Below the pieces are notes generated by a model. It made no database searches. It was not told where the DNA came from and saw only the letters and a program-made list of their open reading frames with translations. Source: Bin87 sp965203985 (GTDB taxonomy: Bacteria; Chloroflexota; Dehalococcoidia; Lucifugimonadales; UBA3495). Taken from it: a DNA stretch of 64,000 bases. The stretch covers positions 1 to 64,000 of the forward strand of contig CBDBDS010000008.1 of NCBI GenBank assembly GCA_965203985.1. Reading direction: 5' to 3'. Position numbers and translations under genes: made by a program. This document shows positions 24,742 to 32,918 of the stretch, piece after piece (position 1 is the first letter of the stretch; each line of letters opens with the position of its first letter).

Positions 24742-27700
24742 CGCCCCAACTCCCCGCAATGACGCCGCCGCAGTTCGCCGCCAAGTGGCGCGACGTTCAG
24801 TTCGGCGAGAAGCAAGCGTCGCAGGAAATGTTCCTGGACCTCTGCGCCCTGATAGGTCATCCCACTCCCGTCGCTTACAACAACCCAAACGCTTTCACTT
24901 TTGAAAAGTGGGTTCCCGGCGGATTTGCCGACGCCTACTTGGAAGACCGTTTCGGCTGGGAGTTCAAGGGCAGCGACGACCAACTGCCGGGCGCATTCAA
25001 CCAACTGCTCCGGTATCAAGTCTATCTGAAAACCCCGCCGCTGCTGGTCGTATCGTCCTTCCGGCGGATACAGATACGCACCAACTTTCCGGGGATGGAG
25101 ACCGTTCTCCACGAAATCCCGATTGTTGAACTGGATCAAGAGGGGCAGCGGGCCCGGCTGCGCAACTGCTTTTTCGCTCCCGACGAGTTTCGCCCCAACC
25201 GCTCGGTGGAAGACGTCACCCGGGAGACCGCCGAGCTTTTCCGCGACATTGTCGCCGACATGGAGCGGCACACCGACGACCCGGAACGGCTGGCCCGCTA
25301 CCTCAATCGCATCGTGTTCTGCCTGTACGCCGAGGACGCCGGCCTGCTGCCCGAGAACGTCCTGGCCGACATTCTCACCGCCAACCGCCAGCGGCCGGAT
25401 CTGTCCAATCGCGCCATCGCCAACCTCTTTGAGCAGATGGCCGGCGGCGGCCTTTTCGGCCCCCACGAAATCGCCCACTTCAATGGAGACCTGTTCCGGC
25501 CTGACGAGCCGGTTGAACTCAGTCCCAACGCCGTGCAGCGCCTGGGCGAGGCTGTCAGCAAGAACTGGCGCAACATCGAGCCGTCCATCTTCGGCACCCT
25601 CTTTGAGCGTGCCCTGGATGCCTCCCAGCGGGCCCGCCTGGGCGCCCACTACACCAGCGCCGACGACATCATGCTGGTGATCAACCCGGTGATAATGGAC
25701 CCGCTGGAGCGAGAGTGGGACGCGGCCCGTCAAGAGATTGAGGAGCTGCTGGAGGGACCGGAATCGTCAGAAGCAGGATTATCAGGATTACGGAATTTGC
25801 CGGATTACAGCCCACAATCCCGGCAATCCGAAAATCTTGAAAATCCTGATTCTGACAATCCCACGGATAGGGCCTTGGCGCGGCTGCTGCAATTCCAGGA
25901 ACGGTTGGCCGGCGTAACCGTGCTGGACCCGGCCTGCGGCAGCGGCAACTTCCTATATCTGGCACTGCGCGGCCTGCTGGACCTGGAAAAGCGCGTGATT
26001 GACTTTGCCGCCGCCCAGGATTGGCACGGCTTGTCGCCGACGGTCAAGCCCAACCAGATGCGCGGGCTGGAAATAAACCCCTACGCGGCCGAGTTGGCCC
26101 GCACCGCCCTGTGGATTGGCTACATCCAGTGGCACCAGGCCAACGGCTTTCCCTACACCCAAAGCCCCGTATTGACCCCGCTGGACACCATCCGGCAGAC
26201 GGACGCCATCCTTGACCTGTCGGATCCGGACAATCCGGCGGAACCGGAGTGGCCGGCGGCGGAATTCATCGTGGGCAACCCGCCGTTTTTGGGACATTTC
26301 CCGTTCCGGGAGTCGCTGGGGGATGAATACGTGAATGCGGTGTATGGGCTGTATGGCAACCGTATTCCCAACTCCAGCGACCTGTGCTGCTACTGGTTTG
26401 AGAAAGCGCGGGGGCAAATTGAGAGCGGCGCAACCCAACGGGTTGGCCTGCTGGCGACACAAGCGATACGGTTCCAGTCGAATCGGCGAGCACTAGCGCG
26501 TATCAAGGAAACAGGGGATATTTTTGCGGCCATATCAGATAAAGATTGGGTGTTGGACGGGGCTACGGTACACACGTCGATAATCTGCTTTGACGACGGG
26601 AGCGAAACTGCGCGCGCGTTGGACGGCCGTGAGGTTGTAAAAATCAACGCTGACTTGACTGCCGGCGCGGATGTGACGAAGGCAAAAGCTTTGCCGGAAA
26701 ACTCCGGTATCAGCTTTATGGGCGACATCAAGGTTGGCCCCTTTGAAATCACCGCGGATGTTGCCGACGAAGTGTTGCGTCAACGGAATCCTCATGGCAA
26801 GCCTAACAGCGACGTTGTGAAACGCTGGATGATTGGCCGAGATGTAAATCAGAGGCCTCGTGATATGTGGATAATAGATTTTGGCATCGATATGTCAGAA
26901 TCTGATGCTGCACTCTATGAGGCGCCATTTGAGTATGTGCTGGCTAATGTCAAGCCGTTGCGGGATAAAAATAGAGACCAAAGGTTTAGAAATTATTGGT
27001 GGCTACATGGCCGGCCGCGCATAGAAATGCGGCAAGCGTTGACAGGCATGGAGCGCTATATAGGAACCAGCATGGTTTCAAGGCATCGGATGTTTGCATG
27101 GATTGACGGCGACGTGCTACCGGACGCCACTATAATAGTTTTCGCCCGCGATGACGACTATTTCTTTGGCGTGTTGCAAAGTCGCATACATACCTTGTGG
27201 GCGTCGGCGATGGGCACTCAACTGCGGGAGGCAGAAAGCGGGTTGCGCTACACGCCAACCACTTGCTTTGAAACGTTCCCATTCCCGGAGCCGATTGGAG
27301 AGCAGCGGGAGGCGATTGCTCTGGCCGCCGCCGAGCTGAACCGGCTCCGGGAGAGCGATGCGCGGACGCTGACCAACTTGTACAACGCGCGTCCGACGTG
27401 GTTGGACAATGCACACGCTGTGCTGGATGCGGCGGTGGCTGACGCCTATGGCTGGCCGGCGGACCTGGTGGACGCGGAGGTGCTGGAGCGGCTGCTGGCG
27501 CTGAATTTAGAGCGTGTGGGAGAGAGTATTCAAACTGGTCCGACAGAAACCGCGCCGCGTAGTGTTGAGGAGGTTTCTAAAATTGAAGGTATGTTAGAGT
27601 ACCGGCAACTGGCATCACGGATGCGAGAGGATGTTGAGTTATTAACGGAGCAATACCCTAATCAATGGATTGCCATGGCCCCTAACCGAGAACTGTTCGT

Positions 27701-27809
27701 GGCTGAAACTATGGACGAACTCCTGGAAATTCTGGATAAACGTGGACTGCGGGATGTGAACGTCGTGATTGAGTTTCTGGACCACAATTTGGATACATTG
27801 ATACTATGA
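24738..27809 (+). CDS. MmeI-like type IIG/IIL restriction-modification enzyme
   Basis: The 1023-residue protein combines nuclease, methyltransferase and target recognition in one chain. Near the N-terminus FADAYLEDRFGWEFKG gives the D-x9-E-x-K nuclease motif of MmeI. A helical spacer leads to SAM motif I LDPACGSGNFLYLAL (about 395) and catalytic motif IV GNPPF near 515, the amino-methyltransferase form. The second half holds a target-recognition region. The last 65 residues (ELLTEQYPNQWIAMAPNREL onward) resemble DUF5678. An in-frame palindromic repeat adds about 34 residues before motif I. Retropepsin genes overlap it on both sides. Confidence 0.9.
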   Translation: MTPQLPAMTPPQFAAKWRDVQFGEKQASQEMFLDLCALIGHPTPVAYNNPNAFTFEKWVPGGFADAYLEDRFGWEFKGSDDQLPGAFNQLLRYQVYLKTPPLLVVSSFRRIQIRTNFPGMETVLHEIPIVELDQEGQRARLRNCFFAPDEFRPNRSVEDVTRETAELFRDIVADMERHTDDPERLARYLNRIVFCLYAEDAGLLPENVLADILTANRQRPDLSNRAIANLFEQMAGGGLFGPHEIAHFNGDLFRPDEPVELSPNAVQRLGEAVSKNWRNIEPSIFGTLFERALDASQRARLGAHYTSADDIMLVINPVIMDPLEREWDAARQEIEELLEGPESSEAGLSGLRNLPDYSPQSRQSENLENPDSDNPTDRALARLLQFQERLAGVTVLDPACGSGNFLYLALRGLLDLEKRVIDFAAAQDWHGLSPTVKPNQMRGLEINPYAAELARTALWIGYIQWHQANGFPYTQSPVLTPLDTIRQTDAILDLSDPDNPAEPEWPAAEFIVGNPPFLGHFPFRESLGDEYVNAVYGLYGNRIPNSSDLCCYWFEKARGQIESGATQRVGLLATQAIRFQSNRRALARIKETGDIFAAISDKDWVLDGATVHTSIICFDDGSETARALDGREVVKINADLTAGADVTKAKALPENSGISFMGDIKVGPFEITADVADEVLRQRNPHGKPNSDVVKRWMIGRDVNQRPRDMWIIDFGIDMSESDAALYEAPFEYVLANVKPLRDKNRDQRFRNYWWLHGRPRIEMRQALTGMERYIGTSMVSRHRMFAWIDGDVLPDATIIVFARDDDYFFGVLQSRIHTLWASAMGTQLREAESGLRYTPTTCFETFPFPEPIGEQREAIALAAAELNRLRESDARTLTNLYNARPTWLDNAHAVLDAAVADAYGWPADLVDAEVLERLLALNLERVGESIQTGPTETAPRSVEEVSKIEGMLEYRQLASRMREDVELLTEQYPNQWIAMAPNRELFVAETMDELLEILDKRGLRDVNVVIEFLDHNLDTLIL
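25761..25862. repeat. Dispersed palindrome (AATCAGGATT family), copy 2, inside a coding region
   Basis: The left arm gtcagaagcaggattatcag and right arm, which ends aaaatcctgattctgacaat, are imperfect reverse complements of the same family as 11249-11365. Here the element sits in frame within the MmeI-like gene and encodes roughly residues 342-375, a Ser/Asn/Pro-rich stretch between the nuclease spacer and methyltransferase motif I. Confidence 0.75.
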
Positions 27810-28234
27810 TCAAAGGCGAAATCCAGTCGAATGGCCTCCCTGTTGTTGAGTGCTACCTAACACTGCCACGCTTCGGTATAACCAGGCACATGACGTTCCT
27901 AGTAGACACTGGAGCGTACGCGACGTGTATCCATCCTAGAGATGGCCGGCCCGCTCGCATTCCCTTTGGTCAGTTGGAATCCTCCGTTACATCTGACGGC
28001 GTAGGCGGGGCAGCGAAGTATTTCAGGGAGAAAGCTGTCCTGGAATTTGTTGACGCTGAGGAAATGGAAATTCGCACACATAAAGTTGAGGTGCTTATCG
28101 CTAAGCCTGATAGCAACCCCAACCATAGCGTAAACCGGCTCCATTCGTTGCTGGGCAGGGACGTCATAGACCGCTGGCGTATGTTGTATGACCGAACGGA
28201 CAACCTGCTGGAGTTCACGTTTAAGAGGCCCTAA
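27806..28234 (+). CDS. Retropepsin-like aspartic protease coupled to the MmeI-like gene
   Basis: The 142-residue product has the catalytic loop FLVDTGAYATCIHPRD (DTG 34-36) and a C-terminal SLLGRDVIDRWRMLYD block in place of the flap-side LLG motif. It is a different subtype from the 24388 protein. ATG 27806 overlaps the stop of the MmeI-like gene (ATGA). The aspartic-protease gene follows a DUF5678-like C-terminal domain; such proteases are, to my knowledge, often encoded next to stand-alone DUF5678 proteins. Confidence 0.82.
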   Translation: MIKGEIQSNGLPVVECYLTLPRFGITRHMTFLVDTGAYATCIHPRDGRPARIPFGQLESSVTSDGVGGAAKYFREKAVLEFVDAEEMEIRTHKVEVLIAKPDSNPNHSVNRLHSLLGRDVIDRWRMLYDRTDNLLEFTFKRP

Positions 28235-28254
28235 CGAAGTACTGCGACGCTGCT

Positions 28255-28430
28255 CTAAATCGCCCTAGCCAGCGCCGACAGTTCCCGCCCCGCATATCCC
28301 AGCAGCCCGCAGTACACGTCAACGTTGTGCTCGCCCAAGAGAGGGGCGCGAGCCAGCATGGTGGGGGTCTCCGCTGAGCTGGAAAGGGGCGCCGGTGTAT
28401 TCCAGGGGGCCGGTGGGCGGCGCTCGCCCC
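28255..28430 (-). pseudogene. C-terminal remnant of a CaiB/BaiF CoA transferase
   Basis: On the minus strand one frame reads LEYTGAPFQLS and a shifted frame continues MLARAPLLGEHNVDVYCGLLGYAG to a stop at 28255. Both parts match the C-terminus of class III CoA transferases (GAPFxLS ... LGEHN ... LLGY). So this is a frameshifted tail of a lost gene, cut off by the Uma2 gene. Confidence 0.6.
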
Positions 28431-28434
28431 GACG

Positions 28435-29091
28435 CTAGCCGACTGCGGGAATAAAATCCGCTACCGCCAGCGTTATGTCCGGGAACGCTTGCGGGCTGAT
28501 CCGACCGCCCAGAGATATGACGCGGACGTTGGTGTAGGCCATCCCTTGCGGGTCGGTGTTGACCACCAACTCCCCGGCGCGCAGGTTGGCAATCCATACC
28601 TCCGGTATGCCGGCGGCGGCGTACCGCGCCAACTTGTCCCCCAGGTCGAACTCCAGGGAACTGTCGGCGACTTCGACCAGGAAATACACGTCGGACGGCA
28701 ATACCGGCCCAATGTCGTTGATGGAACTCCACCTGATGACCGCGATGTCCGGCTGGGGCGAGTTGGCGTCATCCAGTTGGATGGAGCCCTGCACCCGCAC
28801 CATGGCCCGGCGTCCGATGGCTTCTTGCATGAGGAGGCCCAGCCAGTCAACGCTTTTCAAATGCCGGTTGCCGATGGGCGCCATCTGGATTATCTCCCCG
28901 TCCAGCAGTTCAATTCGTTCCTCTTTCGCCAGTATGCCGGCGGCGCCCAGCGCCAGATACTCGTCCACGGTGAAACGCCGGCCGGCGGCCACATCTTCGC
29001 GCTCGTTGGCCGGCACGAGGCCGGCGGCGATCATAGCGTCCGCCTCGGCAGTGGTGAAACGGCGAAACGTTCCCGTATGTGTCGTCGTCAT
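28435..29091 (-). CDS. Uma2 family putative endonuclease, paralogue of 8071-8727
   Basis: This 218-residue Uma2 protein is nearly the same, block by block, as the one at 8071: FTVDEYLALGAAGILAKEER, ELLDGEIIQMAPIGNRH, SPQPDIAVI, FLVEVADSSLEFDLGDKLARYAAAGIPEVW. The candidate Asp, Glu and Lys of the PD-(D/E)xK core are kept. ATG 29091 gives identical length to the paralogue. The high similarity suggests recent duplication or gene conversion. Unlike the first copy it is not next to a toxin module. Confidence 0.88.
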   Translation of the reverse strand: MTTTHTGTFRRFTTAEADAMIAAGLVPANEREDVAAGRRFTVDEYLALGAAGILAKEERIELLDGEIIQMAPIGNRHLKSVDWLGLLMQEAIGRRAMVRVQGSIQLDDANSPQPDIAVIRWSSINDIGPVLPSDVYFLVEVADSSLEFDLGDKLARYAAAGIPEVWIANLRAGELVVNTDPQGMAYTNVRVISLGGRISPQAFPDITLAVADFIPAVG

Positions 29092-29404
29092 AATGATCCT
29101 CAGTATGATTGGGCAATCAACCGATGGCTGGCATTGTACACGGCGTTGTGACGTTATCACGTAACTGTTCAGACTTCAGGGGGTTGTGATTGCGAGGCGG
29201 TGGCGCCATGGCAATCTCGACGCCGCGGCAGCAACATCTGCCTCAAAGGAATCCCCTACTATGACGTAGCCCTTGCGCCTCCCGCTCGAAGGCGACGTTG
29301 GAGTTCATTGCTCTTGGCCTGCCCTGCCAAAGTGGATCCTGCCCACGCGGAGAGAGGATGCCAGGAAGTTGAGACGAACTTTGATCCCGAACGTCATTTG
29401 CCTC
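29092..29404. other. Intergenic gap with a fragment of the GTCATTGCGAG repeat
   Basis: No gene is recognised. Near 29187-29215 the sequence attgcgag ... ggcaatctcg resembles one arm of the inverted repeat at 1454-1575. The rest is featureless to the eye. Confidence 0.4.
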
Positions 29405-30217
29405 TCACAAACACCGCTCCGCCTCGGAACGGATGTAGTCTCGAAATTGTTGGGGCAACCCGGATGCCTCGGCGGCCTGCGCGTTTTCGTGGATGCGCTC
29501 CGGGCGGGAGGTGGTGGGTATGGCCGAACTCACGCGTCGGTCGGAAATGACCCAAGCCAGTAGTGCCTGGGCCCAGGTGTGGATGCCGTAGTCCCGCAGT
29601 GGCGTGAGGTCCGGCTGATGCTTCAGGTCCAAGACGTAGCGGCCCTTCTGCAACGGCTCCATCACCAGGACGCCGGTGCCCAGTTCCTCAGCCAGGGGCA
29701 GCAGTTCATCCTCGACGGTGCGGTTCATTACGTTATAGGGGATCTGGACCGTGTCCACTCGACCCTGGCGCATCAGGTCCATGATGGTGGGGTAGGCATC
29801 GGGCACCATCGCAGATACCCCCACCATCCCGATATTGCCCTCTCCCTTGAGCCCCTCCAGAGTGGGGAGGTGGGTCTGCCAGTCGATCATGTTGTGGACC
29901 TGAAAGAGGTCGATGTAGTCGGTCTGCAGCAGTTCGAAGGAACGGGCGATTTGGGCTTCGCCAGCCTCCTTGCCTTCGGTGCGCACCTTGGTGGCGATGT
30001 AGAACCGGTCCCGGCGGTCCTCAGTGATCTCACCCAGGACCTGCTCCGCGTTGCCGTACCAGGCGGCGGTGTCGATCAGGTTTACGTCGCTGTCCAGGCA
30101 GTTGTCCACGATTTGCCTTCGGACGGCGATCTCATCCTGGTCGGCAACATCGAAGGTTCGTAATGTGCCCAGGCCGATGACTGAAACGTCCAGGTTGCCA
30201 AGTTTGCGGAATTCCAT
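29405..30217 (-). CDS. Aldo/keto reductase
   Basis: The 270-residue AKR has the start MEFRKLGNLDVSVIGLGT, the catalytic Asp/Tyr block NLIDTAAWYGNAEQVLGE, the Lys in FYIATKV and the His in DYIDLFQVHN, giving the full D-Y-K-H tetrad. The late block SSAIPTTSRPERIHENAQAAE is the NADPH-binding end. ATG 30217 was chosen as the normal family start over an upstream extension. The substrate is unknown. Confidence 0.93.
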   Translation of the reverse strand: MEFRKLGNLDVSVIGLGTLRTFDVADQDEIAVRRQIVDNCLDSDVNLIDTAAWYGNAEQVLGEITEDRRDRFYIATKVRTEGKEAGEAQIARSFELLQTDYIDLFQVHNMIDWQTHLPTLEGLKGEGNIGMVGVSAMVPDAYPTIMDLMRQGRVDTVQIPYNVMNRTVEDELLPLAEELGTGVLVMEPLQKGRYVLDLKHQPDLTPLRDYGIHTWAQALLAWVISDRRVSSAIPTTSRPERIHENAQAAEASGLPQQFRDYIRSEAERCL

Positions 30218-30568
30218 CTTTGTTGACCTCGCCCAATTGTCTGATGCAGACGTGTATGCGGGGGATGCAAGTGATTTGTTCCCAGCGGTTGTACCACTTA
30301 CCACGCCAGCCCGACCAGCCCCGCACATAGCCCATGTCCCAGCACCAGTCCTGGATCAATGCCCGTACGCATTGACGGAAAGCGAGTACGCGTGAGACGT
30401 GCCCGGCTCTGGACGGCCACGCGTCGGCGGAGTATCTTGCGGCTTGGTACCCCGTGCTACGGGGTTCGACAACACGACCCAGAGCAACGACTTGGATCGG
30501 ATATAGCAGAGCTGCGCCTGAGAGCGGTCGCCCGATTCGGCTAGCGCCGCCGTCCACGAGGTTGAATC
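30218..30568. other. Intergenic gap, nothing recognised
   Basis: About 350 bases between the divergent aldo/keto reductase and amidase genes. It should hold both promoters, but I could not assign boxes with confidence. Confidence 0.4.
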
Positions 30569-31924
30569 ATGCCTGAACTCCACGAGCTTTCGGTGGTGGA
30601 AGCCGCCGCCCAGATTCGCGAGGGAACCCTGTCGCCGGTGGCGCTGGCGGAGTCGCTGCTGGCGCGCATCGACGCGCTGGACGGCGACCTGCGGGCGTGG
30701 GTCACCATCGACCGCGACGCCGTGCTATCGGCGGCCCAGCAGCGGGAGGCTGAGGTGCAGCGCGGCGACCCGCTGGGCCTGATCCACGGCGTCCCGGTGG
30801 GTCTGAAGGACATCTTCTTCACCGAGGGGATGCTCACCGCCTGCGGATCGAAGGTTTATGCCGACTTCGTGCCGGAGTTCGACGCCACTTCGGTAGCCAA
30901 TATCAAGGCGGCCGGCGGGATCATCCTGGGCAAGGCGGTCACCACCGAGTTCGCCTCCTCCGACCCTTCACCGACGCGCAACCCGTGGAACCTGGAGCAC
31001 ACGCCCGGCGGGTCCAGCAGTGGCTCCTCGGCGGCGGTGGCGGCGCGGATGGTTCCGGCGGCGCTGGGCTCACAGACCGGCGGCTCCACCTGCCGGCCAG
31101 CGGCGTACAACGGCATCGTGGGGGTGAAGCCCACCTATGGCCGGATCAGCCGGTATGGGGTGGCCCCGTTAAGCTGGTCGCTGGACCACGTGGGCATCCT
31201 GACCCGCACGGTGGCCGACGCCGCCTTGATGCTGACCGTCCTCAGCGGTGCAGACGACAACGATCCCGGCAGCCTGCGCGAACCCGTGCCCGACTTCAGC
31301 GCACAGATGGCCGAGCATGATCGGCCCCCGCGCATCGGGTTGGTGCGGCAGTACTTCCACGACTACGCCACACCGGAAATGTGGGCGCACACCGAGGAAA
31401 TCGCGAACCGGCTGGCGGAGGCCGGGGCCGAGGTTGAGGAGATCCCGTTGCCCGACAGCTTCGCCGTAATCCACAGCGCCCAGCGCATCGTGTCGAACGT
31501 CGAGTGCGCGGCAATCCACGAGGTCAATCACCGCGTGCGCGCCGCCGACTACGGCCCGCGCATCCGCGCCGGCATGGAGATGGGCATGATCATGCCCACG
31601 CCGGCCTACCTGAAGGCCCAGCGGCTGCGGCGGCAATTCCGCGCCGACATGAGCGAGATGGTCGCCAGGGTCGACGTGGTGATGACGCCGGCGATGCCAG
31701 CGCCGGCTCCCCGTGACCTGAACACCACCGGCGATGCGGCGTTCCAGGCGCCGTGGTCGGCAGCAGGGTTGCCCACGGTGGTGGTATCGACGGGCCTCAG
31801 CGAGTTGGGGATGCCCCTGGCGGTGCAGTTCGGCGGGCCGTGGGCGCAGGAGGGCCGGGTCCTGGGCGCGGCGCAGTGGTGCGAGCGGATTGCCGGGTTG
31901 AACCAGGCGCCGCCGATCGGTTGA
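30569..31924 (+). CDS. Amidase signature family protein
   Basis: The 451-residue enzyme carries the amidase-signature triad: Lys80 in GVPVGLKDIF, the cis-Ser in GGSSSGSSAA (about 150) and the nucleophile Ser173 in GSQTGGSTCRPAAYNG. It hydrolyses amides or aryl amides. It could be mistaken for GatA, but no gatB or gatC is adjacent and the specificity region (PTPAYLKAQRLRR) is catabolic-like. The next genes on the other strand are small catabolic proteins. Confidence 0.92.
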   Translation: MPELHELSVVEAAAQIREGTLSPVALAESLLARIDALDGDLRAWVTIDRDAVLSAAQQREAEVQRGDPLGLIHGVPVGLKDIFFTEGMLTACGSKVYADFVPEFDATSVANIKAAGGIILGKAVTTEFASSDPSPTRNPWNLEHTPGGSSSGSSAAVAARMVPAALGSQTGGSTCRPAAYNGIVGVKPTYGRISRYGVAPLSWSLDHVGILTRTVADAALMLTVLSGADDNDPGSLREPVPDFSAQMAEHDRPPRIGLVRQYFHDYATPEMWAHTEEIANRLAEAGAEVEEIPLPDSFAVIHSAQRIVSNVECAAIHEVNHRVRAADYGPRIRAGMEMGMIMPTPAYLKAQRLRRQFRADMSEMVARVDVVMTPAMPAPAPRDLNTTGDAAFQAPWSAAGLPTVVVSTGLSELGMPLAVQFGGPWAQEGRVLGAAQWCERIAGLNQAPPIG

Positions 31925-31936
31925 CATCGTCTCTCG

Positions 31937-32437
31937 CTAGATGAACGGCTGCTTGGCCCAACCCTCTTCGAAGGTCGTGTGGAAGAAGGGCGCCGACTTC
32001 TTGCTCTTGTACATCCACCTGCCTTCGACCCGCACGTATTCTTCCTCGTCGAGGCCGGCCCGCCACATCGCCTTGCCCGTGTCTCCCACGGTGCATGGCA
32101 TGAACAGGTACCACCGAGCCCGCGCCGTATCGCCCGTAACCTCGATCTGCGGGTTCAGCCCATAATGCAACGCGAAGACGAAGTGGCCGGAAATTCCGCG
32201 AAAGAACTCGCGAATCGCCTCCCTGCCCTCGTATCTGCCCATCCCCTGGCTTTCCCAGGTGGCGTCCTCGACAAACAAGGCAGCCAGCCGGTCCGGGTCG
32301 TAATTGTCGTCGCAAGCGGCGGCGTATTCCGCCTTGAGGTTGCGCAGTGCCTCAATGTCCTCCAGGTGGCGAACCCTGTCCCGCAGTTCCTCCACGATCG
32401 CTAACCAGTCAGTTGCTTGATCGGTTGACATGCGCAT
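31937..32437 (-). CDS. SnoaL-like / NTF2-fold protein
   Basis: The 166-residue protein has the SnoaL-4 pattern LEDIEALRNLKAEYAAACDD, LAALFVEDATWESQGMGRYEGREAIREFFRG and a late RVEGRWMYKSKK strand. Members include BaiE-type dehydratases and ring-hydroxylating small subunits; the pocket residues needed to choose are unclear. A second ATG at 32431 could also be the start. It precedes a cupin, a hydrolase and a PNPOx gene on the same strand, perhaps a small catabolic cluster. Confidence 0.85.
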   Translation of the reverse strand: MRMSTDQATDWLAIVEELRDRVRHLEDIEALRNLKAEYAAACDDNYDPDRLAALFVEDATWESQGMGRYEGREAIREFFRGISGHFVFALHYGLNPQIEVTGDTARARWYLFMPCTVGDTGKAMWRAGLDEEEYVRVEGRWMYKSKKSAPFFHTTFEEGWAKQPFI

Positions 32438-32542
32438 ACCTCGTGTTATCTCGTGCGAATTTCGTAGAATTCCAAGCCGTGATGAGCTTTGGCACGCGGA
32501 CAGGGTTCCCCCCTTAAGGACTGCTGCCTAGCGCAGCGTCGG

Positions 32543-32887
32543 TTACTGGTTGGCCAGGGGGATGGTGCAGGTGACGCAGGGCTGGTCGCCGTGTGTGGCG
32601 GTTGTATGGCCCTGGCCGGTGATATCCTCCACCAGGCGGGCGTCGCCGGGGCCGAAGACGTGCTTCGAGCCGTCGCCCAGGCCGATCTCCAGTTGCCCGG
32701 ACAGGACTATGACAAACTGGCGGCGCGGCGCCGTGTGCCAGTCGGAGAAGCGGCCGGCCGGGGCTTCACTGAAGCTGATGGTGGTGACATCCCGCGCGCT
32801 CTTCCAATCGGGCGTCTGGTCCAGGTCGATGGTCTCAATGTGGGACTGGCCGTCATCGCCAGAGTAAAGTCTGAAGGTTCCCATCAT
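32543..32887 (-). CDS. Cupin-domain protein
   Basis: This 114-residue single cupin has SDWHTAPRRQFVIVLSGQLEIGLGDG (motif 1) and FGPGDARLVEDITGQGHTT (motif 2). Most of the metal-ligand positions seem kept (His in DWHTAP, Glu in LEIG, His near GQGH). The role is unknown; it may be an isomerase, dioxygenase or sensor of the neighbouring catabolic genes. Confidence 0.85.
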   Translation of the reverse strand: MMGTFRLYSGDDGQSHIETIDLDQTPDWKSARDVTTISFSEAPAGRFSDWHTAPRRQFVIVLSGQLEIGLGDGSKHVFGPGDARLVEDITGQGHTTATHGDQPCVTCTIPLANQ

Positions 32888-32918
32888 GTTCCTCCGTTTT
32901 GGTCTGTACGGGATACGG

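Noticed and set aside
30569..31924. GatA subunit of the tRNA amidotransferase
   Set aside because: Amidase signature is present, but gatB/gatC are absent and surrounding genes are catabolic.
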